Source: Lentibacillus sediminis
GTDB lineage: Bacteria; Bacillota; Bacilli; Bacillales; Amphibacillaceae
DNA length: 64,000 bases
Assembly (NCBI RefSeq): GCF_002763455.1
Contig: NZ_NIXK01000003.1
Span: forward strand, 248,001-312,000
Direction: 5' to 3'
Every line of letters starts with the position of its first letter. Position 1 is the stretch's first letter. Made by a program: the position numbers and the translations under genes. Shown piece by piece: positions 53,017-60,912 of the stretch. The notes beneath the pieces were generated by a model. The model was not told the origin of the DNA, did not search any database, and saw only the letters and a list, made by a program, of their open reading frames with translations.

Positions 53017-53601
53017 ATGAACGGAAAAACACAGGGAGTTTTATTGGCCGGGGGAAAGTCACGGCGGTTCGGTTCGCCAAAAGCTTTTGCCACACGGGAC
53101 GGGATTCCTTTTTATCAGTATTCGATTAAGGTGCTGGCTCCGTTTACGGACGAGCTGCTCGTGATCACCAATCCGGACTTATATCAGGATTTTCAAGAAG
53201 CAGAACCGTTGCTTGATGTTGTGACAGACCATCCGGATTATCAGGGGGATGGTCCGCTTGCTGGTCTTTATACAGCGATGGATACGCGGGATGCGGACTG
53301 GTATATTGTGATGCCGGTTGATGTTCCTTTTATTCAGGGTGAGGTGATTGAGCGGCTGACACAGGCAATTAAGCCGGAGACAGAAGCAGTCATTCCAATA
53401 GTCGGAGATAAAATGCAGCCTTTGATTGCCATGTACTATTATTCGATAAAAGAACGAATCAAAGAGCAGCTGGATAAAGGGGAACGTTCGGTATATCAGC
53501 TGCTCCAGCGCTGTGCGACCGAGTATCTTACACTGGATGATAATCCCGCGTTCATTAACATTAACCGGCAATCCGAATACCGGCAATACATAGAAAAGTA
53601 G
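53017..53601 (+). CDS. mobA: Molybdenum cofactor guanylyltransferase MobA
   Basis: A 194-residue nucleotidyltransferase that joins GMP to molybdopterin to give MGD, the form used by NarG. The GTP site GVLLAGGKSRRFGSPKAF is at the N-terminus, and DADWYIVMPVDVPF is the metal-binding segment. AAAGGAGAG precedes the ATG. It is divergent from fnr and begins a mobA-moaB-modA-modB run. Confidence 0.92.
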   Translation: MNGKTQGVLLAGGKSRRFGSPKAFATRDGIPFYQYSIKVLAPFTDELLVITNPDLYQDFQEAEPLLDVVTDHPDYQGDGPLAGLYTAMDTRDADWYIVMPVDVPFIQGEVIERLTQAIKPETEAVIPIVGDKMQPLIAMYYYSIKERIKEQLDKGERSVYQLLQRCATEYLTLDDNPAFININRQSEYRQYIEK

Positions 53602-53618
53602 AAGGGAGGGGACCCCGG

Positions 53619-54134
53619 ATGCTTCATGAACATAAACAAACTGCGCCGACTCAGGTCTCATGTGCGGTGATAACGGTAAGTGATACGAGAAATAAAGAAA
53701 CCGATAAAAGCGGAAAACTGATCAAAGAGCTGCTTGAAAAAGCTGGCCATCATATCCTGAATTATGAAATCGTTGCTGATGAAAGGGCTGCTATTCAGCA
53801 GGCAGTACGGCAGGCAATCGAGATGGGAAAAGTAGAAACAGTCATCCTGAATGGCGGCACTGGAATTGCCAAGCGGGATGTCACTATTGAATCGGCTCAG
53901 CCTTTTCTTGATAAAGAGCTGCCAGGGTTTGGGGAGTTGTTCCGCATGCTCAGTTATCAGCTTGATATCGGTTCTGCGGCGATGTTATCAAGGGCCATTG
54001 CTGGTGTTGCCAATGACCGGATCCTGTTTGCCACCCCAGGTTCTTCCGGCGCGGTAAAACTGGCAATGGAGAAACTGATTTTGCCTGAACTTGCCCATAT
54101 CGTCAGGGAAATTCAGAAAGATTTAACCAGCTAA
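53619..54134 (+). CDS. moaB: Molybdenum cofactor biosynthesis protein MoaB
   Basis: A 171-residue MoaB/Mog-type protein that adenylates molybdopterin. The MoCF fold motif SCAVITVSDTRNKETDKSG, then LNGGTGIAKRDVTIE and DKELPGFGELFR are intact; the ATPGSSGAVKLAME end is typical. GAGGGGACC precedes the ATG, 17 bases after mobA. Confidence 0.92.
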   Translation: MLHEHKQTAPTQVSCAVITVSDTRNKETDKSGKLIKELLEKAGHHILNYEIVADERAAIQQAVRQAIEMGKVETVILNGGTGIAKRDVTIESAQPFLDKELPGFGELFRMLSYQLDIGSAAMLSRAIAGVANDRILFATPGSSGAVKLAMEKLILPELAHIVREIQKDLTS

Positions 54135-54147
54135 AGGATGAACCGAA

Positions 54148-54948
54148 TTGAAATACATTTTATATAGTTGCATCGTGCTTCTTATTTTTACGTTTGCAGG
54201 CTGTGGTTTATTTTCCAGCACTGGATCCGGCCAGGAAACAACCAAACTGACTGTCTCTGCCGCTTCCAGCATGATGGACAGCCTCATGGCATTGAAGGAG
54301 CAATTTGAAGCGGAGCATCCATCGATTGAAATCATTTATAATTTCGGAGGTTCAGGGTCACTGCGCAGGCAAATTGAGCAGGGAGCACCGATCGGTTTCT
54401 TTTTCTCCGCTTCCAAGAGACACTATGAAGCATTGCAGGCACAAGGTCATATTCAGAAAGGAACCGCCATTTTTGAAAACAAACTGGTAGCTGCCAGACA
54501 TGCAGAATCTGCTGATATTAGCTGGGAAGAATTTCTGCAATCGGACGGCAAACTTGCGCTAGGAACACCCGGGGCTGTACCGGGTGGAACCTATGCCAGG
54601 GAGGCAATGCAAAACATGAGTGATTGGGCAACATTGGAAGGCAGAATCGTTTTCGCCAAAGATGCCTCCCATGTGTTGACATTGGTAAGAGAAGGAGCAG
54701 TCACAGCGGGGATCGTTTATGCCAGCGACCTTCATGGCACAAAACAAATTGCAGTCCTTCAGGAAATAGACCCCAGCCACCACACGCCGATTGAATATTT
54801 TGCTGCGGTGATCGACAGGGGAGACGGGCAAACGGAAAAACAGAGACAAGCTGCGCTGAAATTTTATCATTTTGTACAGCAGGAGAGCAGTATGGAGCTT
54901 TTTCAGCAGTTTGGTTTCGGGATAGATGAGAAGTTGGTGAATGAATAA
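54148..54948 (+). CDS. modA: Molybdate-binding lipoprotein ModA
   Basis: A 266-residue substrate-binding lipoprotein of an ABC importer for molybdate. The N-terminus has a lipobox (FAGC, lipidation near residue 19), then LTVSAASSMMDSLMALKEQF, YNFGGSGSLRRQIEQGAP and LGTPGAVPGGTYAREAM; these Ser/Tyr residues line the oxyanion pocket. The start is TTG after AAAGGATG. The stop overlaps the modB start (TAATGG). Confidence 0.9.
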   Translation: MKYILYSCIVLLIFTFAGCGLFSSTGSGQETTKLTVSAASSMMDSLMALKEQFEAEHPSIEIIYNFGGSGSLRRQIEQGAPIGFFFSASKRHYEALQAQGHIQKGTAIFENKLVAARHAESADISWEEFLQSDGKLALGTPGAVPGGTYAREAMQNMSDWATLEGRIVFAKDASHVLTLVREGAVTAGIVYASDLHGTKQIAVLQEIDPSHHTPIEYFAAVIDRGDGQTEKQRQAALKFYHFVQQESSMELFQQFGFGIDEKLVNE

Positions 54949-55607
54949 TGGAATGGTCCTGGTATCCGGTGCAGCTTTCTTTTTTTGTGGCTGCCGTTGC
55001 AACAATTATTACGTTCATTTTGGCTGTTTTGGCGGCATTTTGGATGACAGAGAGAAAGGTTCGCAGCAGGGTAGTGGTGGAAACAATTTTCTTCCTGCCG
55101 CTTGTGCTGCCGCCAACAGTCATTGGATTCATGCTGATTATTATCTTCGGCAGCAACAGTCCTGTCGGGAAAGCGATTGAATGGCTGACAGGCTCAAGTG
55201 TCATGTTTACGGTCACTGCCGCAGTAATTGCAGCCGCTGTTGTAGTATTCCCATTAATGTATCAGTCAATCAAAACCGGCTTCTTGTCCGTAGACCAAAA
55301 TGTGCTTGGTGCTGCAAAGGTAGATGGCGCTTCCGACTGGAAAATGCTTGCTCTGATTACGATTCCTTTATCGTTCCGTTCCATTTTGACAGGGGTCATC
55401 CTTGGCTTCACCCGGGCTTTCGGGGAATTCGGGGCGACCTTGATGTTCGCAGGCAATATTCCAGAACACACGCAGACGGTTCCAACAGCTATTTATCTGG
55501 CAATCGAATCCGGCCAGACAAACCTTGCCTGGTATTATGTACTGATCAGCATCAGCTTTTCGTTTATTCTGCTGCTGGGGATTAATCAGACACGGAAGCG
55601 GGGGTAG
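54948..55607 (+). CDS. modB: Molybdate ABC permease ModB
   Basis: A 219-residue permease with five or six hydrophobic segments. The ATPase-contact loop is LGAAKVDGASDWKMLALITIPLS (the EAA loop), and FTRAFGEFGATLMFAGN is the ModB signature. No modC ATPase gene follows; the next gene is an unrelated aldo/keto reductase. The transporter must use an ATPase encoded elsewhere, a situation I also recall for B. subtilis. Confidence 0.9.
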   Translation: MEWSWYPVQLSFFVAAVATIITFILAVLAAFWMTERKVRSRVVVETIFFLPLVLPPTVIGFMLIIIFGSNSPVGKAIEWLTGSSVMFTVTAAVIAAAVVVFPLMYQSIKTGFLSVDQNVLGAAKVDGASDWKMLALITIPLSFRSILTGVILGFTRAFGEFGATLMFAGNIPEHTQTVPTAIYLAIESGQTNLAWYYVLISISFSFILLLGINQTRKRG

Positions 55608-55878
55608 ATTAAGATTTATCCTCACTCTATCAAACGGTTCCGATTGGTGTAGGAGTTTTTTAAAATGGGTATAGTAATTATGGACATCTCAAGACGAGAG
55701 ATAAAAACATGAAATAATGGTAATGTGACCTGAGCTTGAGGATTGACCGCGAGCTTTTTGACCGGTACCACTGTTTGGTTAAGACAGTCTGGTGATTTCA
55801 TATTGTCAGACGTGAAGGGAAATATCTTTTTCTGTCATTCTCAACTTACATTACAAAGATTTAAAAGGAGATGAGATT

Positions 55879-56733
55879 TTGACTGTGGATAATAACAGTT
55901 TTATTCTAAATGATGGCTCAGTGCTTCCCCTTGTGGGATTAGGCACGATCGGCATTAATGGTGATCAGGGGACATTTGAAATTTTAAACGCCTTAAACAC
56001 AGGTTATCGTTTAATCGACACTTCAACAAACTATGACAATGAAGGTATTGTTGGTGAAGCAGTGCGCAGGTCCGCACTGCCAAGAGAAGAAATTTTAGTC
56101 AGTACGAAATTGCCCGGCTCTTACCATGAATACGATAAGGCGTTTATCTTTATTCAAGAATCTTTACGCCGCACTGGATTAAAATATTTTGACAAGTATT
56201 TAATTCATTGGCCGAATCCCAAAGACGGCAAATATGTAGAAGCTTGGAAGGCTTTAGTGGATGCTCAAAAACAAGGATTAATCAGAACCATCGGTGTTTC
56301 AAACTTTGAACCGGAACATCTGGACAACATTATCGCAGAAACAGGTGTGACTCCTGCTACAAACCAGGTAGAGCGTCATCCGTATTTTAATAATAACCGT
56401 ATGGTGGAAGAAAATGAAAAACGGGGTATTCTTACGGAAGCCTGGAGCCCTTTTGGCCGGGGTTATCTGAATGACGTGCTGGAAAATACCACCATTAAAG
56501 AAATTGCAGATAAATACGGTAAAACTCCTGCACAGATTATTTTAAACTGGAACTATCAGGCCGGCGTATTTACTATTCCAAAATCGAGTAATCCAATGCA
56601 TCAAAAAGATAATATCAATAGTACCAACTTTGAATTAGCCCCTGAGGATATTGAAACAATTGATTCACTGGATAAAGGGGAAGCCGGCCGTGTAGAAGGG
56701 CAGAACCCCAACGAATATCATGAATATGTATAG
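55879..56733 (+). CDS. Aldo/keto reductase (YtbE/YvgN-like)
   Basis: A 284-residue NADPH-dependent TIM-barrel oxidoreductase. The catalytic tetrad is visible: Asp and Tyr in YRLIDTSTNYDNEG, Lys in VSTKLPG, His in YLIHWPNPK. The NADPH-binding end IPKSSNPMHQKDNI is present. The start is TTG after AAAGGAGATGAG. It looks more AT-rich than the Moco genes around it, so it may be a later insertion between modB and moaC; the 271 bases before it hold no gene I can recognise. Substrate unknown. Confidence 0.85.
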   Translation: MTVDNNSFILNDGSVLPLVGLGTIGINGDQGTFEILNALNTGYRLIDTSTNYDNEGIVGEAVRRSALPREEILVSTKLPGSYHEYDKAFIFIQESLRRTGLKYFDKYLIHWPNPKDGKYVEAWKALVDAQKQGLIRTIGVSNFEPEHLDNIIAETGVTPATNQVERHPYFNNNRMVEENEKRGILTEAWSPFGRGYLNDVLENTTIKEIADKYGKTPAQIILNWNYQAGVFTIPKSSNPMHQKDNINSTNFELAPEDIETIDSLDKGEAGRVEGQNPNEYHEYV

Positions 56734-56800
56734 ACAGGCCACTATATGAACATCGTATTGTATTCGGTCCGTTCCTGGTATAAGAATAGCTTTAAAAATG

Positions 56801-56833
56801 AAGAAACACAGCCCGCACCAGGCTGTGTTTCTT
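56801..56833. terminator. Bidirectional terminator between the aldo/keto reductase gene and moaC
   Basis: A perfect 13-bp stem AAGAAACACAGCC / GGCTGTGTTTCTT with a 7-base loop between convergent genes. Confidence 0.85.
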
Positions 56834-57320
56834 ATTGTTTCCGCTTATAATCCCCACTCTTCCCACCACTTTTTTCTTTCAGATAGGTGGGCCCAATAAC
56901 CATGGCCTTGTCCACGGCTTTACACATATCATACACAGTCAGTGCAGCGGTGGAGGCGGCCGTCAATGCTTCCATCTCGACACCGGTGCTGCCGACAGTT
57001 TTGACCTCTGCTGTAATTGCCAGCTCATATTTGTTTTCTTCCAGCGGAATCCAATCAAAGGAAAGGTCGACTCCGCTAATCGGAATCGGGTGGCACATCG
57101 GTACCAGCGAGGATGTCTGTTTTGCTCCCATGATCCCGGCCACCTGGGCAACTGCCAATACATCGCCTTTTTTGTTCTTTTGCTGAACGATGTTTTCATA
57201 GACTGTCTCACTCATCTCCACACTGGAATGGGCAACTGCTTTTCGTGATGTTTCCTTTTTCTCCGTGATATCCACCATTTTTGCTCTGCCGTCCTGATTG
57301 AAATGGGTTAGGTCTGAGAT
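56832..57320 (-). CDS. moaC: Cyclic pyranopterin monophosphate synthase MoaC, apparent AUC start
   Basis: A 162-residue enzyme that turns the MoaA product into cyclic pyranopterin monophosphate. Landmarks: [33 protein letters not shown], the [16 protein letters not shown] segment and the basic GDYKRKQ end. The first in-frame ATG (57278) would cut off the conserved start [10 protein letters not shown], which is encoded just upstream. An AAGGAGG box lies 9 bases before codon ATC (57318-57320), exactly where the family's initiator Met aligns; no ATG, GTG or TTG lies between. I therefore place the start on AUC. Opposite strand to, and separate from, the other moa genes. Confidence 0.8.
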   Translation of the reverse strand: MSDLTHFNQDGRAKMVDITEKKETSRKAVAHSSVEMSETVYENIVQQKNKKGDVLAVAQVAGIMGAKQTSSLVPMCHPIPISGVDLSFDWIPLEENKYELAITAEVKTVGSTGVEMEALTAASTAALTVYDMCKAVDKAMVIGPTYLKEKSGGKSGDYKRKQ

Positions 57321-57394
57321 TGTATGCTGCCTCCTTGCGATTTTTTATATTTAAACAGCAGCCAAGGTTTAAACTGCTGCTTAAATGAAACGAA

Positions 57395-57424
57395 GGCTTG
57401 TCGCCCCAAAGTTAGCGACAAGCC
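57395..57424 (-). terminator. Hairpin after uppP, probable terminator
   Basis: A perfect 10-bp stem GGCTTGTCGC / GCGACAAGCC lying 10 bases past the uppP stop. A second imperfect hairpin (57350-57386, TTTAAACAGCAG / CTGCTGCTTAAA) follows. The T run on the minus strand is weak. Confidence 0.55.
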
Positions 57425-57434
57425 AAGTTTTCTT

Positions 57435-58259
57435 TTACAAAAATAAAATAACGAGCACGCCGACGATGACACAGTAATAGGAAAAATAGCGAAGGTTTCC
57501 TTTAGCCATGATATTCATAAACCATCTCAGCGCAAAATAAGTTGCAATGAACGCCGCAATAAAGGCAATCAGATTCGGGATCAGCATTTCGGCAAACTGT
57601 GGGGTGCCAATGAAATCAGGCACTTCCAGAATGGTTGTCCCCAGACTTACCGGAATATATAGCAGGAAGGAAAAACGCAGCGCGGTTTCCTGCTTCATCC
57701 CTGTCATCATGGAAGCTACAATCGAGGCACCGGAGCGGCTGATCCCCGGTGTCACGGCAATCGCTTGGGCAAAGCCGACAATCACAGCATCTTTAGTCGT
57801 CAAATCGCCGTCATTTTTGCGCCCGCGCAAGTTACGGATCATCCAGACAGCTGCTGCGGTAATCAGCAAGGTGAAGCCGACGACATTCGTGCCGCTTAAT
57901 GCATCCCCAATCGCATCCCCGAATAATAGGCCAATCACGCCCACCGGAATGGTGGCAATCACCAGGTAAATAATGAACTGAAAGTCGCTTTTTGCTTTCT
58001 CATCCCGTTTGGTTATGTAGGTATACCCGTTTACGATCAGCCGGAAAATGTCCTCTTTGTAAATCAGCAGGACCGCCAAAAGGGAAGCGAAATTTACAAA
58101 TATCTCAAAGGAGAGACCTTCCATATTATCAATTCCGAACAGCTCACGGAAGATAACAAGATGGCCGCTTGATGAAATCGGTATTGGTTCGGTGATGCCT
58201 TGTACAATTCCCAGGATCAAATACTGGATTAATGTTACTAATTCTGTCATATTTTCCAC
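57435..58259 (-). CDS. uppP: Undecaprenyl-diphosphatase UppP (BacA)
   Basis: A 274-residue membrane phosphatase that recycles undecaprenyl diphosphate for cell-wall synthesis and gives low-level bacitracin resistance. The two active-site motifs are [16 protein letters not shown] near the N-terminus and [11 protein letters not shown] near residue 165. About eight hydrophobic segments. The start is GTG, 7 bases after GGAGG; an ATG three codons later is too distant. Confidence 0.9.
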   Translation of the reverse strand: MENMTELVTLIQYLILGIVQGITEPIPISSSGHLVIFRELFGIDNMEGLSFEIFVNFASLLAVLLIYKEDIFRLIVNGYTYITKRDEKAKSDFQFIIYLVIATIPVGVIGLLFGDAIGDALSGTNVVGFTLLITAAAVWMIRNLRGRKNDGDLTTKDAVIVGFAQAIAVTPGISRSGASIVASMMTGMKQETALRFSFLLYIPVSLGTTILEVPDFIGTPQFAEMLIPNLIAFIAAFIATYFALRWFMNIMAKGNLRYFSYYCVIVGVLVILFL

Positions 58260-58355
58260 GATATCTCCTCCACTAAGGCTTCATTCATTTTCCATCCGGG
58301 ACAAATCACCATCCCCGACCTGGTTGAATAGTCTAGATCGTGAGGAGGTTGGAAA

Positions 58356-58718
58356 ATGGAAAGAAAGCATAACTACCATCATATATACGAATTATGCAAA
58401 AAGCATATGCATTCCTATGTCCTTGCCGAGATGGAAGATGGCTCCCATTTCGACGGGATTATTACTGGGCTTGATGATGAAAATGTTTATATGGCTGTAC
58501 CAAACAATGAACACCAGGACTTTTATGGGAATGGCCATCACTATCCCGAGCACAACCACCACTATCCGGAACATCGGCAATTTGGTTATGGTGGCTACGG
58601 ATATGGCTATCCGGGCTACGGTTATCCGGGTTACGGCTATGGCAGGCCACGAAGATTCAGCAGACTCATTCTGCCGCTAGCTGCCCTTACTGCAATAAGC
58701 GCCTTGCCGTGGTATTAA
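58356..58718 (+). CDS. His- and Gly/Tyr-rich repeat protein with Sm-like N-terminus
   Basis: A 120-residue protein. Residues about 8-50 (YELCKKHMHSYVLAEMEDGS, then IITGLDDENVYMAV) look like a small beta barrel of LSM type. Residues about 58-75 hold a doubled His-rich HHYPEHN motif, and 76-95 a tandem GYGYPGYGYPGYGYGRP run. The end (RLILPLAALTAISALPWY) is hydrophobic. GAGGAGGTTGG precedes the ATG. Similar proteins occur in Bacillaceae without known function; metal binding or surface or spore-coat location are only guesses. Confidence 0.65.
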   Translation: MERKHNYHHIYELCKKHMHSYVLAEMEDGSHFDGIITGLDDENVYMAVPNNEHQDFYGNGHHYPEHNHHYPEHRQFGYGGYGYGYPGYGYPGYGYGRPRRFSRLILPLAALTAISALPWY

Positions 58719-58753
58719 TCTCAGGGTACCCACATATCAATCACACAAATGGA

Positions 58754-58790
58754 AACCCTTGCCTTTCATTGGTTGAAGGCAAGGGTCTTT
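58754..58790. terminator. Bidirectional terminator between the repeat-protein gene and yjzD
   Basis: An 11-bp stem ACCCTTGCCTT / AAGGCAAGGGT with a 10-base loop between convergent genes, with short T runs on both sides. Confidence 0.75.
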
Positions 58791-58794
58791 AAAC

Positions 58795-58971
58795 TTATTG
58801 TGCATTCTTCTGTTCCAGTGCGCCACCAAGTACAAAAACAGCGATGGACATAATTCCTGCCAGAATCAGCGTATCCTGTATGACGAATGGATCGCCGCTC
58901 ATACTTACCAATACATAAGATATAGCCATGCTGATCAGGAACGCCCAGAGAATGGTCATCAAGTACTTCAT
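58795..58971 (-). CDS. yjzD: YjzD-like small membrane protein (DUF2929), 58 residues
   Basis: A short gene in a stretch where longer open frames in other phases mask it. The product MKYLMTILWAFLISMAISYV continues with VLVSMSGDPFVIQDT and a second hydrophobic segment (LILAGIMSIAVFVLGGALEQ), so it has two membrane helices. It matches the DUF2929/YjzD family as I recall it, and B. subtilis yjzD is likewise near yjaU, med and fabHF. A GGGGTG box precedes the ATG. Confidence 0.7.
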   Translation of the reverse strand: MKYLMTILWAFLISMAISYVLVSMSGDPFVIQDTLILAGIMSIAVFVLGGALEQKNAQ

Positions 58972-59163
58972 TGTTACACCCCATTTTTTCTTTATCTGAT
59001 TTTGAGAAATAGGTTTTTTAGGCAGGTTAGAAATATAAATACTTTCCGGCTGCGTAAGTACAATTAATTTTCTAACATGTTTGTTCTAAGGTTCTAATAT
59101 ATTTTACCAAAACCGGTTCGAAAATAAAAGCATTATTTCATCCCGTTAGTGAGGAGGGGGATT

Positions 59164-59751
59164 ATGAAAATTCTTGTAGCGGATTGCAGCCATTGGATAG
59201 GGTTTCATATTACTAATGCACTCCTGGAAAATGATTATCAAGTGGACGGCGTCAGGGGAGAGAATAAAAACGAGCATCTTGAAATGTTTTTTGCAAGAAA
59301 CAGCAACTTTACTTTCACCGAGACTAATACCAAAACAAAATATGATGCCGCTGTGATTGCCGGACGGGACAGGGTGCCTGAGGAAGTGGAAGCTGAGCGG
59401 ATTTTCGTGATCAATGGCAGCCGGGAAAAAGGTTCCCGTGTGATTCCAGTATACATTCCGTACCTCTTTGGCGAATGGATACCGATGCAGGAGGAAGGCT
59501 TTTATCAGGGGGAGGAGTTCATCTCCTTTGCTTCTCAAGAATTTCGGGAGGGAGCGGTGGATATTAAAGATGCGGCAAAAGGGCTTCTGCAATTATTAAA
59601 AGCGAAAAAACTGCCTGAGGAAATCATCCTGGATCCTTCTCGGAAAGGTGAAAAACTTGAAAATTTGCTATTCCTCCGTAACAATAGACCTATTGAGCGT
59701 TCGTTAAAGACACTTCAGTCACATTATCAGCAGTACAAAGGACTTTATTAA
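59164..59751 (+). CDS. Rossmann-fold NAD-epimerase-like protein (YjaU position)
   Basis: A 195-residue protein with an epimerase-like N-terminus (MKILVADCSHWIGFHITNAL) in which the classic GxxGxxG loop is altered to CSHWIGF. The later part (VIPVYIPYLFGEWIPMQEEG, VDIKDAAKGLLQLL) recalls the substrate domain of short sugar epimerases. It is shorter than true epimerases and lacks an obvious YxxxK pair, so catalysis is doubtful. Its position between yjzD and med matches yjaU of B. subtilis. GAGGAGGGGG sets the ATG at 59164; the longer frame is not needed. Confidence 0.6.
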   Translation: MKILVADCSHWIGFHITNALLENDYQVDGVRGENKNEHLEMFFARNSNFTFTETNTKTKYDAAVIAGRDRVPEEVEAERIFVINGSREKGSRVIPVYIPYLFGEWIPMQEEGFYQGEEFISFASQEFREGAVDIKDAAKGLLQLLKAKKLPEEIILDPSRKGEKLENLLFLRNNRPIERSLKTLQSHYQQYKGLY

Positions 59752-59848
59752 ATTTAAGGAAATCATACAAGCTGTATATTGTTGTTCATCTAAAATAACG
59801 ATACAATTATAATAAGAGCAAAACTTGTGATCGGGAATGGAGTGCATG

Positions 59849-60808
59849 ATGGTGAAGTATATTCAGGCAGCTTTTTTGCTGGTCGTCACATTGCTGGTTC
59901 TTGCCGGCTGCAGTTATTTTGAAAATGCAGGAGAGATCCAGAATGTTGGAATGCTTACAGACGGATCGATTGATGATCCTTTTGCGGAAAAGGGCTATCA
60001 AGGACTGCAGGAAATAGAAGAAACGTATGAAGTGGATGTTTATTATGAAGAAAATGTTCGTTCCGAGCAGGAAGTCCGTAATGCTGTGGCTGAATTCGTG
60101 CAGGATGGTGTCAACTTGATATTTGGGCAAAGCAGCAGTTATGGAAATAGTTTTGCGGAGTTGTCCACAGTCTATCCGGATGTCCATTTTGTCTATTTTA
60201 ACGGAGCCTATGTAGCGGATAATGTGACCAGTATGAATTTCGACTCCCATGCGATGGGCTTTTTTGCCGGGATGATGGCAGGAAGGGCTTCTTCTAATGA
60301 CGATGTTGGCATCATTGCCGCCTTCGAATGGCAGCCGGAAATTGAGGGGTTTTTTGAAGGGGTGAACTATCAGAGCCCTTCTACCGAGGTGCATATCAAT
60401 TTCGTCAATGACTGGTATGATTCCCGGACTGCAATGGACGCCTACAGAGAGATGAGGGAAAATGGCGTTGACGTATTTTATCCGGTCGGCGACGCATTTA
60501 GTGAAGAGATTGTCAGACAGGCTGCAGAAGATGAAATTTATGCAATTGGATATGTAAGTGATCAGTCCGATATTTCTGAGCGGAGGGTCCTTACGAGCAC
60601 AGTGCAGCATGTGGACAAGCTCTATGTCCAGGCTGCTGAACAGTTTAACAATGGAGAGCTCAGTGGCAGTGTGATGACATTTGATTTTCAGGATGATGTT
60701 ATTTCTCTTGGGGAATTCAGTCCAAATGTGCCGCCAAGCTATCAGGAAATGCTGCATGAGGAAATAGAGGATTATAAAGAAACCGGGCTATTGCCAAATC
60801 AGGAATAA
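59849..60808 (+). CDS. med: Med: BMP-family lipoprotein, competence-associated
   Basis: A 319-residue predicted lipoprotein of the basic membrane protein (BMP/PnrA) family. The N-terminus has a lipobox (LAGC), followed by VGMLTDGSIDDPFAEKGYQG, the family's nucleoside-site start, and IFGQSSSYGNSFAEL. In B. subtilis med is a positive factor for comK expression and is followed by comZ; here fabH follows after 104 bases and comZ is missing. Position before fabHF and length support the name. Start chosen as the ATG 6 bases after GGAG; two other in-frame ATG codons lie upstream. Confidence 0.8.
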   Translation: MVKYIQAAFLLVVTLLVLAGCSYFENAGEIQNVGMLTDGSIDDPFAEKGYQGLQEIEETYEVDVYYEENVRSEQEVRNAVAEFVQDGVNLIFGQSSSYGNSFAELSTVYPDVHFVYFNGAYVADNVTSMNFDSHAMGFFAGMMAGRASSNDDVGIIAAFEWQPEIEGFFEGVNYQSPSTEVHINFVNDWYDSRTAMDAYREMRENGVDVFYPVGDAFSEEIVRQAAEDEIYAIGYVSDQSDISERRVLTSTVQHVDKLYVQAAEQFNNGELSGSVMTFDFQDDVISLGEFSPNVPPSYQEMLHEEIEDYKETGLLPNQE

Positions 60809-60830
60809 GCAGGGGAATATTCATTCGGAG

Positions 60831-60859
60831 TTGCCAGATAGCTTTTTATACATTAAAAT
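60831..60859 (+). promoter_or_regulatory. Sigma-A promoter of fabHF
   Basis: TTGCCA and TAAAAT separated by 17 bases; the -10 box abuts and shares its last base with the FapR-type operator. Confidence 0.6.
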
Positions 60860-60875
60860 TAGTACCAAGTCATAA
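60859..60875 (+). promoter_or_regulatory. FapR-type operator of fabHF
   Basis: TTAGTACCAAGTCATAA: the left half TTAGTACC is a full match to the FapR site and the right half partial. It overlaps the end of the -10 box and the expected transcription start, the usual repressing position. FapR is released by malonyl-CoA and controls fabHA-fabF in B. subtilis. Confidence 0.7.
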
Positions 60876-60912
60876 AGATTGATATTAACATTTGATATAA
60901 GGGGATGGAAAC

